This document shows positions 11,875-17,494 of a stretch of DNA of 20,396 nt, in pieces. This DNA is from a virus. Under the pieces are notes generated by a model, which was given only the letters and a program-made list of their open reading frames with translations, ran no database searches and had not been told where the DNA came from. The position numbers and the translations under genes are program-made. The stretch spans positions 1 through 20,396 of IMG/VR virus record IMGVR_UViG_3300027648_000004. One strand, given 5' to 3'. The stretch's first letter is position 1, and every line of letters starts with the position of its first letter.

Positions 11875-12000
11875 ATGGCGAAGCAACGCGAGTGCGAGGA
11901 CTGCGGTGATCCCGTTCCCGGTCGGAGGTTCCGCTGCCGCGATTGCCGGAAGCTCGTTTGCGCCTGGTGCTCCGGCCACGTTCACCGGACTCGGAAATGA
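11875..12000 (+). CDS. Six-cysteine zinc-ribbon-like microprotein, copy 3 (41 aa)
   Basis: TGAGGAGGCGGAA precedes ATG 11875. Cysteine layout C7xxC10, C21xxC24, C29xxC32 is the same as in the 10119 product (spacings 2-10-2-4-2), again with basic residues (GRRFRCRDCRK) and histidines near the end (GHVHRTRK). A third copy 1.7 kb away from the tandem pair supports a small family used by this phage. Its stop overlaps an in-frame ATG (11997) of the next frame. Confidence 0.7.
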   Translation: MAKQRECEDCGDPVPGRRFRCRDCRKLVCAWCSGHVHRTRK

Positions 12001-12092
12001 GCCGCGGCGGTGATGGGTCTGAGTCCGCTCTGCGGACACGGAATGCAAGACGCGCCGCCGAAGTTCCCACGGCGGATTCTAAGGAGGCAGTC

Positions 12093-12221
12093 ATGATTAA
12101 ACCAAGCATCGGTCGCATCGTTCACTTCGTCGCAAGCAACAGCGTCCACCACGCCGCCATCATCACCGCCGTTCGCGGCGAGGCGGTCGAAGGAATTCCC
12201 GGCGTCGAACAAATTTCTTGA
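12093..12221 (+). CDS. Short conserved phage protein, probably truncated (42 aa)
   Basis: The start chosen is ATG 12093, with AAGGAGGCAGTC upstream; ATG 11997 in the same frame would add a 32-residue arginine-rich leader. The sequence KPSIGRIVHFVASNSVHHAAIITAV matches the beginning of a common phage family of about 90-100 residues that opens with GR-VHY and AAI(V/I). Here the frame stops soon after, with EGIPGVEQIS. It may be a decayed C-terminus or a short natural form. A 27-aa frame at 12013-12096 (MGLSPLCGHG) overlaps its start and cannot be excluded. Confidence 0.55.
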   Translation: MIKPSIGRIVHFVASNSVHHAAIITAVRGEAVEGIPGVEQIS

Positions 12222-12397
12222 GCGGTCCGAAGCAAACGTGGGACGCCGACGAGCTGCAGGCTCTGCTCGATGTCTTCGAGCGGCTGGCGATGGAGCCGAT
12301 TGAACTCTATGTCCAGACCAAAACCGAACGCGCTGCGCTCGCCAAGCTCCGAGAGGGAGCCAAGTTCTACGAGGGAAGTTGGTGGAGGCCGAGATGA
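12218..12397 (+). CDS. Small helical protein, TTG start (59 aa)
   Basis: TTG 12218 overlaps the previous stop (TTGA), the same kind of coupling used by its neighbours, but no ribosome site is obvious. The product is amphipathic and helical (DADELQALLDVFERLAMEP, then TERAALAKLREGAKFYEG) and ends in WWRPR. It fills what would otherwise be a 170-base gap, and its stop overlaps the next ATG. Function unknown. Confidence 0.5.
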   Translation: MSGPKQTWDADELQALLDVFERLAMEPIELYVQTKTERAALAKLREGAKFYEGSWWRPR

Positions 12398-12855
12398 TTG
12401 CGGAAGTCGTGCCCAGTTTGGCAGGTCCTACTCTAAAAATTTTTGGGATCCCGGTGCAGACGTGGCTCGGCACGCAGTACGACCGTGAGTGTCACGCTCT
12501 CGCGCGGAAGATCAACGCGGCTCCGGCTGAAATCGGTTTGGTGCTCGTGAACGCGCGCAAGGTGGACGCGCTGCAGGTTTGGTACGCGATCTTCACCGCG
12601 CTGCTCGACATGCCGGAAGCCGGCGAGACCAACGATCAGCTCGTGGGCAAGATGCGATTGCTCCGCGAGCGGATCCGCGCGGAGATCCCGGACGAGGAAC
12701 AGCCACAGAGAAAGCCGCGGTTGCTCGGCGAGCCGGCTGAGTACGGCGATCGGCTCCGAACGACGGACCGCAGGATCTGCCACGACCGCAGGCATTCAAA
12801 GACGGACCGCCGCGCGTCGCATCCGGGCGCTGGCCGAAAGGAAAGGAGTCGCTGA
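12394..12855 (+). CDS. Hypothetical protein with basic tail (153 aa)
   Basis: ATG 12394 overlaps the previous stop (ATGA), with GGTGGAGG upstream. The first 110 residues look globular and helical (YDRECHALARKINAAPAEIG, VDALQVWYAIFTALLDMP, VGKMRLLRERIRAE). The last 45 are extremely rich in Arg, His, Asp and Lys and probably disordered or nucleic-acid-binding. No motif recognised. The stop shares bases with the next start (TGATG). Confidence 0.65.
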   Translation: MIAEVVPSLAGPTLKIFGIPVQTWLGTQYDRECHALARKINAAPAEIGLVLVNARKVDALQVWYAIFTALLDMPEAGETNDQLVGKMRLLRERIRAEIPDEEQPQRKPRLLGEPAEYGDRLRTTDRRICHDRRHSKTDRRASHPGAGRKERSR

Positions 12856-13085
12856 TGCCGTGCTCGTGGATAAAACTTCCCGGCGGCGAAGTCGCGATCG
12901 TGAAGCACGCGAAAGGTCGAACGCGGAAGTGCGGTTTCTGTTCGCTGTCCAGCACGAAGCTCTGCGACGCCATCGTGGGCAAGACTCTCGCTGGCGATCC
13001 GATCACTTGCGACACGCCGATGTGCGACTCGCACGCGCGCCAGGTGGGACCGGATAAGGATTTTTGTCCGAAGCATTCGATGTGA
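12855..13085 (+). CDS. Conserved multi-cysteine phage protein (76 aa)
   Basis: ATG 12855 follows AAAGGAGTCGCTG. The order MPCSWIKLPGGEVAIVKHA, then a basic stretch and CGFC, LCD, ITCDTPMCDSHA, VGPDKDFCPKH is a pattern I know from many phage hypothetical proteins. Eight Cys and several His allow two zinc sites. Its function has not been established to my knowledge; a nucleic-acid or protein-binding adaptor is possible. Confidence 0.75.
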   Translation: MPCSWIKLPGGEVAIVKHAKGRTRKCGFCSLSSTKLCDAIVGKTLAGDPITCDTPMCDSHARQVGPDKDFCPKHSM

Positions 13086-13095
13086 GGAGGAGCTG

Positions 13096-13311
13096 ATGCC
13101 GTGGAAGCGCAGTCCGTTGAAACCGGTGTGGAGCTGCGGTTTGCCAGGTTGCGAGCATCGCTACTGGATTTTCGCCTGGCTTCACGGTCGCCTGGTGCCG
13201 CGACCCGATGCGCGGGCGAAGGTCGACATCAATCCGTCGGCGCCGCCGGATCCGTCGCCGAGACGCTCTGACATCGATGAATTTTCACGGCGAGTGCGAG
13301 GTCCGAAATGA
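13096..13311 (+). CDS. Small phage protein with Cys pair (71 aa)
   Basis: GAGGAGGAGCTG precedes ATG 13096. The N-terminal part (WKRSPLKPVWSCGLPGCEHRYWIFAWLHG) has a CxxxxC-x-H group and many aromatic residues; the second half is Pro/Arg/Asp-rich and looks disordered. No assigned family. Its last bases overlap the next ATG. Confidence 0.65.
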   Translation: MPWKRSPLKPVWSCGLPGCEHRYWIFAWLHGRLVPRPDARAKVDINPSAPPDPSPRRSDIDEFSRRVRGPK

Positions 13312-13517
13312 ACAAAAAAAATCGAGCGCCGAGAGTTCGGTTGACAAGTAATCGGCCGCGGCCGAAGCAAGGCGTCTGCAGGATCTGCGGTTGCACGGAG
13401 AACAAAGCGTGCGTGCTTGAAGATACCGAGGCGGACGGAATTCTCACCTGTTTGTGGGCCGATGGGACGAAGACACTTTGCACCAACCCGAAATGTCTTG
13501 CGGAGGCGAGGTCGTGA
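13308..13517 (+). CDS. CxxCGC zinc-finger-like phage protein (69 aa)
   Basis: ATG 13308 overlaps the previous stop (ATGA). After a basic leader comes CRICGCTENKACV, then CLWAD, then LCTNPKC: the arrangement CRxCGCTxxxAC...CxWxD...LCxxxxC is widespread in phage and plasmid small proteins. It should bind one or two zinc ions. Function unknown. The stop overlaps the GTG of the next gene. Confidence 0.72.
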   Translation: MNKKNRAPRVRLTSNRPRPKQGVCRICGCTENKACVLEDTEADGILTCLWADGTKTLCTNPKCLAEARS

Positions 13518-13816
13518 GAGCGCTAGAAAATCTGAAGCAACACATGACCGCAGCGACGATGAACAACCGTTGGGAGACGCTGGGTGAAATCGTTGAGGCG
13601 ATGCGGAGAAACTACGGCATGAAATTCACTCGAATCGACGCCGTCACGTGGCTGCAGGAGCTGGCGAAGGATGGAACACGAACACTCGCGTCTCGCCTTC
13701 GTCCTGGTGCTGGCAACGTGAAAGAGTTCCGGCTCTACGTGAAGGAGATCGAGGCGATGAGCAACACTTCCCTGCCTCATCAGGAATATCTGGTCAAGCC
13801 CCGGAGGTCTCGTTGA
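13514..13816 (+). CDS. Hypothetical protein, winged-helix-like (100 aa)
   Basis: GTG 13514 overlaps the previous stop (GTGA), with CGGAGGCG upstream. The central part (RWETLGEIVEAMRRNYGMKFTRIDAVTWLQEL, then LASRLRPGAGNVKEFRLYV) has helix-helix-helix then strand-turn-strand order, compatible with a small winged helix. I recall similar phage proteins without an assigned role. It directly precedes the nuclease and replication genes and is coupled to them. Confidence 0.62.
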   Translation: MRALENLKQHMTAATMNNRWETLGEIVEAMRRNYGMKFTRIDAVTWLQELAKDGTRTLASRLRPGAGNVKEFRLYVKEIEAMSNTSLPHQEYLVKPRRSR

Positions 13817-14352
13817 ACAAGACGACGCCGGTTTCGTGGCCGTTCCCGTTTCGCTTCGATAGCGCTCGCTACTCCGATCTGTACCTGATGAGTCAGCTCA
13901 CCGAGGCGCTGGTGCAGTCGCAGATCCTTGAGTTGCTTCGCGTCTATCGCGTCGACGCGGTGCCCATCGATGCCGGCGGACGGCGACAACGAGGGAGGAT
14001 GATGGCTGCGGCGAAAGCTGCAGGCGTCTCTCTGTCTGGCGTGCAAAGCGCAAAAACCGGATCTGCGATTCCATCCGGCTTTTCAGACATCGAGGCCACG
14101 CTCGCGCCGCACGGCCGCGCGGTCTACATCGAGGTCAAAGCTCCGGCGTGGATTGACAGCCGAAAACGAATTGTGCGCGAGGCTGGCAAACCGTCTGCCG
14201 AGCAACTCGATTTTCTTCTCCAAAAATATCAGCGTGGCGCGTTGGTGATGGTTGCCTGGTCATCGATCGACGTGGAGGGATTTTTAGGCGGAGAGCTGGA
14301 AGTGAATCGGAGCGTGCTCACAAAATCGCGGGGCACGAATGAGGACTTCTAA
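13813..14352 (+). CDS. VRR-NUC domain nuclease (179 aa)
   Basis: TTG 13813 overlaps the previous stop, preceded by CGGAGG. The C-terminal half carries the VRR-NUC catalytic pattern: GFSDIEATL (Asp), AVYIEVKAP (Glu-x-Lys), then GKPSAEQLDFL (the conserved Gln after S-x-E). VRR-NUC proteins are PD-(D/E)XK-type, structure-specific nucleases. The N-terminal part is about 60 residues longer than the bare domain, with an Arg/Ala-rich linker. Next to the replication gene, a role in resolving replication or recombination intermediates is likely. Confidence 0.8.
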   Translation: MNKTTPVSWPFPFRFDSARYSDLYLMSQLTEALVQSQILELLRVYRVDAVPIDAGGRRQRGRMMAAAKAAGVSLSGVQSAKTGSAIPSGFSDIEATLAPHGRAVYIEVKAPAWIDSRKRIVREAGKPSAEQLDFLLQKYQRGALVMVAWSSIDVEGFLGGELEVNRSVLTKSRGTNEDF

Positions 14353-15049
14353 GTTCCGGTATGTCGCCATCGATCCCGCGCGCGCTGACGGCGAACACAT
14401 CCGAGCGATCGGCAAGGCTGCAGGTCTGTTCGATTTTTTGATTGATCACCAGACCGATTCGGAGGGTTGGGTGAACTACGGAAAGCTCATCAGCTATTCG
14501 TGGATTGAACGCCGGCTCCCGAACTGCCAGCCGCAGCGAACGCTGAGGCGTTGGATGGCTCGGCTCCGCGATGGCGGCTATGTCGACGTCATCGTGCGCC
14601 GATCCGCGCACGGGATGCACGTCCGAATCCTGAACCAGTTCAAGTTCCCGAAAGTGCAACTCTCTCTATTCCCGCAACCGAAACCCAGGACCATCACCAG
14701 TGGAAAGCCTGTGAAAAAGCCTGTGGAAAAGCTGTGTGAGCCGAGTACTAGCCTCCGGCCACAAGTGGCCGCAGCCTCCGGCCAGAAGTGGCCGGTCTCT
14801 TACTTATTGTACGAAAGGTTCGAGGAAAAGAGATCCGGCGGCTCCGCCGCCGAATACCCCAACACCGGAGGTGTAGCTGTGGAAAACGACGACGAATTTG
14901 AAGGGATCCTTAAGAGGCTTGCTGCTCTGAAGTCTCTGAGCAGCAAGCCACAGCTCGTCGAAATGTCCGACGAGCAAAAGCAAAAAAGACTCGACCTGCT
15001 CCACGAGCAGGGTCGAGCCTGTCAGGAAAAACTCAAAGCCTCCGGTTGA
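14339..15049 (+). CDS. Replication-initiator-like winged-helix protein (236 aa)
   Basis: Overlaps the nuclease gene by 14 bases. The first 100 residues (AAGLFDFLIDHQTDSEGWVNYGKLISYSWI, then RTLRRWMARLRDGGYVDVIV) form a winged-helix domain like those of phage replication initiators: helices covering a 'start-up' region and the GGYV turn before the wing. Middle residues 100-180 are disordered, Pro/Lys/Ser-rich; the C-terminus (residues 185-236) is acidic then helical, a possible helicase-loader contact. As in lambda O, the gene contains a repeat cluster. The initiator role is inferred from domain type, position and the repeats. Confidence 0.62.
   Translation: MRTSKFRYVAIDPARADGEHIRAIGKAAGLFDFLIDHQTDSEGWVNYGKLISYSWIERRLPNCQPQRTLRRWMARLRDGGYVDVIVRRSAHGMHVRILNQFKFPKVQLSLFPQPKPRTITSGKPVKKPVEKLCEPSTSLRPQVAAASGQKWPVSYLLYERFEEKRSGGSAAEYPNTGGVAVENDDEFEGILKRLAALKSLSSKPQLVEMSDEQKQKRLDLLHEQGRACQEKLKASG
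14704..14794 (+). other. ori: Iteron-like repeat cluster within the replication gene: candidate origin
   Basis: Three AAAGC(C)TGTG units start at 14704, 14716 and 14728 (12-bp period; the third lacks one C). Then two 22-bp copies (14750-14771 and 14773-14794, 23-bp period, one mismatch) each contain CGGCCA-(c/g)aag-TGGCCG, an inverted repeat. An AT-rich stretch, CTTACTTATTGTACG, follows at about 14799. TGTGGAAAA, one base off a DnaA box in reverse, occurs at 14722-14730 and again near 14877. The repeats are seen directly; origin function is inferred. Confidence 0.5.
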
Positions 15050-15056
15050 GGAAAAA

Positions 15057-15287
15057 ATGCCACTTCCAACATCTCGCGCGGACCTGGTCGCCTTCGGCTA
15101 CCAGCATCTCATCGACACCAAACCAGGCGGAGCTCACTGCTCCGCCTGCAATGCTCCGATCGAGTGGTGGCAAACCCCGCGCGGCAAAAAGATGCCGTTC
15201 AGAGCCATCGTGACCGATGGCGTTGAACGACTGATTCCGCACTTCAGCGATTGTCCGAAAGCCGATCAGTTCAGGAAAAAGAAGTGA
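15057..15287 (+). CDS. Conserved zinc-binding phage protein (76 aa)
   Basis: ATG 15057; the upstream region holds GGTTGAGGAAAAA. The sequence RADLVAFGY, then CSACNAPIEWWQTPRGKKMPF and PHFSDCPKADQFRKK follows a recurring phage pattern: CxxC, WW-TP-GKxMP, then H-x-x-x-CP..-(D/E)-F. The two CxxC cysteines with the later His and Cys likely bind zinc. Function unknown. The stop overlaps the next GTG. Confidence 0.75.
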   Translation: MPLPTSRADLVAFGYQHLIDTKPGGAHCSACNAPIEWWQTPRGKKMPFRAIVTDGVERLIPHFSDCPKADQFRKKK

Positions 15288-15364
15288 GCTGGCGACTCTA
15301 CGTTCTGCTTTCGTTGGTGATCGTCTGCGGTGCGCTGTTCAAAAAGGAGAATCGAAAATGGTAA
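15284..15364 (+). CDS. Membrane microprotein (26 aa)
   Basis: GTG 15284 overlaps the previous stop (GTGA). The product is one hydrophobic segment (LYVLLSLVIVCGALF) with a basic end (KKENRKW), and its last bases overlap the next start. The frame could be only a coupling leader for the following gene, whose ribosome site lies inside it. Too short for family assignment. Confidence 0.4.
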   Translation: MSWRLYVLLSLVIVCGALFKKENRKW

Positions 15365-15525
15365 CAGTCAAATTCACTCCGCTCTTGCTGTCGATTCCGC
15401 TCATCGCCATCATCCTCGGCCTGGTGATCTATTTCGGCACCAAAGAGGGCAAGGCGTCAGCGGTCGGTTACGCGATTTTCGTCTGCGGTCTGTTTTTGAT
15501 GCTGTGGATTGCGACGTTCCACTAG
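15358..15525 (+). CDS. Two-span membrane protein (55 aa)
   Basis: AAAAAGGAGAATCGAAA precedes ATG 15358. Two membrane helices are clear: about residues 9-27 (LLLSIPLIAIILGLVIYF) and 37-53 (GYAIFVCGLFLMLWIA), joined by a short charged loop (GTKEGKAS). No motif. Position, between replication and minor-tail-like genes, says little about the role. Confidence 0.6.
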   Translation: MVTVKFTPLLLSIPLIAIILGLVIYFGTKEGKASAVGYAIFVCGLFLMLWIATFH

Positions 15526-15528
15526 CCA

Positions 15529-16164
15529 ATGAAGATCAACGTCGATGTCGACATCAACGATCTCGTGAAGCTGGTTTCGCTGACGCTCCGCCAGCTCCCA
15601 TACGCCACAAACAACGCGATCACTCGAACTGCGAAGGAAGCCGTCTCTGCAGGTCAGAAGGAACTCGAGGCGCATCTGCAGATCCGCAAAAACTTCATCT
15701 TGAAGCGCGTGAAGATTTTGCAGTACTCGAAGGTCGGAAATCTGACGGCGATCATCGGCATCGATTCCAAGGTTCAAGGTTCACCGCTGATTCTCGGTTT
15801 CCTCGAGGAAGGCGGCACCAAAGAGCCGACTACTGGCGAAGGCATCGCGATCCCGATCACTGGCGAAGCAGCGCGGCCGTCTTTCGCACAGAGCATTCCC
15901 ACAGGACTGAAATACGCGAATCTCGCGTTCGCAAACAACAAAGGAAAAAAGCGGACGTTCATCATTCCCGACGTCGGCGTTTTTCAGCGCATCGGACCAG
16001 GTAAAGATGGAACGGTTTTGATCTATTCGTTCAAGCCGTCCGCTCGACTGCCGGCACATTTCAGATTGCGCGACGCGATGATTGCGGTTATCGGTCAGCG
16101 TTTTTCCGTGATCTTCAGCGAGGAATTCACGAAAGAAATCCTAGCGAAGGCGGCGCGATTGTGA
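15529..16164 (+). CDS. Minor tail/Z-like phage protein (211 aa)
   Basis: The N-terminal third (LPYATNNAITRTAKEAVSAG, then RKNFILKRVKI, then NLTAIIGIDSK) is the pattern of phage minor tail Z-like proteins: 'LP.A...A.(T)xTAK.....', a helix, an arrival at (R/K).FI.KR, then a beta-strand beginning NLTA.IG. The rest is mixed, with a basic RTFIIPDVGVFQRIG portion. The 4-residue spacing to its ATG (only CCA after the previous stop) is tight. Tail-like genes before terminase are unusual but known; the assignment is by pattern only. Confidence 0.5.
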   Translation: MKINVDVDINDLVKLVSLTLRQLPYATNNAITRTAKEAVSAGQKELEAHLQIRKNFILKRVKILQYSKVGNLTAIIGIDSKVQGSPLILGFLEEGGTKEPTTGEGIAIPITGEAARPSFAQSIPTGLKYANLAFANNKGKKRTFIIPDVGVFQRIGPGKDGTVLIYSFKPSARLPAHFRLRDAMIAVIGQRFSVIFSEEFTKEILAKAARL

Positions 16165-16403
16165 CTGACCATCTTTTATCGACTCCACTTCAAACGATTG
16201 GACCTGCTCACGCGCTCGGAAAGAAGATCCGCTCGAGTGGTGAACGCCCAAAAATCGCCATCGTGTTTGTGATCGAGCGAATTGCTGACAATCTCTGCGT
16301 TCGTCGACTGTACGTGCATCGGGAAGCCGCCGAAAAAATCGTTGCGGAGAAATACGGCGCTGGATGGCACGTCGTCGAATTCGCGCGCGAAGGAAATCGA
16401 TGA
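16161..16403 (+). CDS. Small hypothetical protein (80 aa)
   Basis: GTG 16161 overlaps the previous stop (GTGA). After a 30-residue polar leader, KIAIVFVIERIADNLCVRRLYVHREAAEKIVAEKYG forms a strand followed by a helix, then GWHVVEFARE. No known family. The stop overlaps the next ATG. Confidence 0.6.
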   Translation: MTDHLLSTPLQTIGPAHALGKKIRSSGERPKIAIVFVIERIADNLCVRRLYVHREAAEKIVAEKYGAGWHVVEFAREGNR

Positions 16404-16858
16404 GCGAATCTTGGAAGTGTTTTTTGGTCGAAGCAACTGGCGAAACCTACAAAGCTCCGTGTCTCTGCAGTCCAGGTTGCACGGAAGTCATCGAACGACG
16501 AGTTTTTCGACGAACGGACACTGGCGAAGTGGCGAACATTTATCCGTGGAACTTTCCTGTCGGTGCGATGTGGTTTGTCGAACACGATCCTGGCGAATGC
16601 TTCGCTGGCTGGTCGAACTGTGACGGCAAGCATTTGCATGTGAAGACTCCTGGCAACCACTGGGATATCGACAGTCGTGCTTCTAACTGTGGTTTGAAAT
16701 CTGACAACGTTCATCGCTGTTGGATCCGTCACGGTGTTCCGCCAAACCTCACGGTCGATAAAGACGGAAAGACTTGTTCTGCTGGTGCAGGTTCGATTCA
16801 AGCCGGCAAGTGGCACGGTTTCATCACGAAGGGAGTTCTCAGTGATCGACGACAATAA
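16400..16858 (+). CDS. Conserved phage protein with a Cys-rich core (152 aa)
   Basis: ATG 16400 overlaps the previous stop (ATGA). A recognisable phage-family pattern is present: PWNFPVGAMWFVEHDPG, then DGKHLHVKTPGNHWDIDSRASNC, then HRCWIRHGVPPNLTVDK, then CSAGAGSI and KWHGFI. The family is common in phages of many hosts and its role is not known to me. Base composition is less GC-rich than in the neighbouring genes, and TGGCGAA-type words recur, which may mean separate acquisition. Confidence 0.7.
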   Translation: MSESWKCFLVEATGETYKAPCLCSPGCTEVIERRVFRRTDTGEVANIYPWNFPVGAMWFVEHDPGECFAGWSNCDGKHLHVKTPGNHWDIDSRASNCGLKSDNVHRCWIRHGVPPNLTVDKDGKTCSAGAGSIQAGKWHGFITKGVLSDRRQ

Positions 16859-16898
16859 CTTGTCTATGTGTCTGATGGCGTGCTCTTGGAGGTGAAAC

Positions 16899-16979
16899 GT
16901 GGCGACGCTCTTACTGTGGCTCAGCAGTTCACTCTGGACTGGGACGGACCGATCTGTTCGATGGTTCATGGTGCGGTGA
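16899..16979 (+). CDS. Possible membrane microprotein (26 aa)
   Basis: GTG 16899 has a strong TTGGAGGTGAAAC site. The frame encodes VATLLLWLSSSLWTGTDR and ends in MVR; its stop overlaps the ATG at 16979. It is in competition with a longer frame from GTG 16868, which has no ribosome site. The overlap chain is like that of neighbouring genes, but the frame is very short. Confidence 0.35.
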   Translation: MATLLLWLSSSLWTGTDRSVRWFMVR

Positions 16980-17128
16980 TGACTCCCGCTGTCAGCAAGC
17001 GTGTCACACCAAGTCCTTGTCCGCCAACGCGCCACGAGCTATTGATTGCGTGCATCGTCTTCGCTGTTGTGTTCGTTCTCGGCGCGCTCGTCGGTCTTGG
17101 CATGGCGAACGTCCTGCGAAAGTGGTGA
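16979..17128 (+). CDS. Small single-span membrane protein (49 aa)
   Basis: ATG 16979 overlaps the preceding microframe's stop. The N-terminal 20 residues are polar with several prolines; HELLIACIVFAVVFVLGALVGLGM is one strong membrane helix, ending in a basic RKW. A longer version could start at GTG 16868 (86 aa). The last gene before a 131-base gap that contains a terminator-like element. Confidence 0.5.
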   Translation: MTPAVSKRVTPSPCPPTRHELLIACIVFAVVFVLGALVGLGMANVLRKW

Positions 17129-17173
17129 CCGCTTTTTCTTCGCCCTGGTTTGGGTCCTGCCGGGGGGACGCCG

Positions 17174-17225
17174 CCAGTGCGGGTCACGGCGAGGCCGAGG
17201 GGTGTCCTGCCACTGGAGTTTTTTT
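17174..17225 (+). terminator. Possible rho-independent terminator before the packaging genes
   Basis: CCAGTG (17174-17179) and CACTGG (17211-17216) can pair around a 31-base, GC-rich structured loop, followed by AG and seven T residues (17219-17225). The outer stem is short and the loop long, so this is tentative. It would separate the early region from the packaging operon. A TTGACT lies just beyond (17232-17237) but no -10 accompanies it. Confidence 0.4.
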
Positions 17226-17259
17226 ACCGACTTGACTTTTGTTTTTCGCGGAGGCGGTT

Positions 17260-17490
17260 GTGGACGACCCGAAGACTAAGGAGCTCGAGGCTCACGTGGT
17301 GAGCTGCAGCGTCTGCTCGGTTGCAAACAAGCGGGTCAACGATTTTTGCGAGACCGGGCAGCTACTTTTTTTTGTGTGGGCGGAGGAGCACCCGCCGCGC
17401 GCAGCGGCGTTGGTCGAACTCACGCCGGAGCAGTACGAGCAGCTCGTGCAAGCGGTGCTCCGCCGGGCGCGGAATGCCGAGAGGAACTGA
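17260..17490 (+). CDS. Small protein with HxxxCxxC motif (76 aa)
   Basis: The start chosen is GTG 17260 with GGAGGCGGTT before it. HVVSCSVC (residues about 11-18) is the HxxxCxxC motif of anti-sigma-type zinc fingers and of many small phage proteins, with another Cys at NDFCETG. A helical C-terminus (LTPEQYEQLVQAVLRRARNAE) follows. No anti-sigma partner is visible, so regulation is only a possibility. First gene of the packaging operon. Confidence 0.65.
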   Translation: MDDPKTKELEAHVVSCSVCSVANKRVNDFCETGQLLFFVWAEEHPPRAAALVELTPEQYEQLVQAVLRRARNAERN

Positions 17491-17494
17491 GCCG

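Noticed and set aside
12013-12096. 27-aa frame (MGLSPLCGHG start) overlapping the start of the 12093 gene
   Set aside because: Coupling by ATGA is possible, but it is very short, proline/arginine-rich and competes with another in-frame extension; not enough support.
14704-14794. CRISPR array
   Set aside because: Only two to three short repeats with 12- or 23-bp periods and no unique spacers; iteron-like instead. No CRISPR array was found in the window.
16810-16816. Single GTGGCAC as a further arm site
   Set aside because: It is unpaired, lies inside a conserved coding stretch (KWHGF), and one or two single copies are expected by chance in a window of this size.
17232-17260. Late promoter before the packaging genes
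   Set aside because: TTGACT could be a -35, but no -10-like hexamer occurs at 16-18 bases; the region is GC-rich there.
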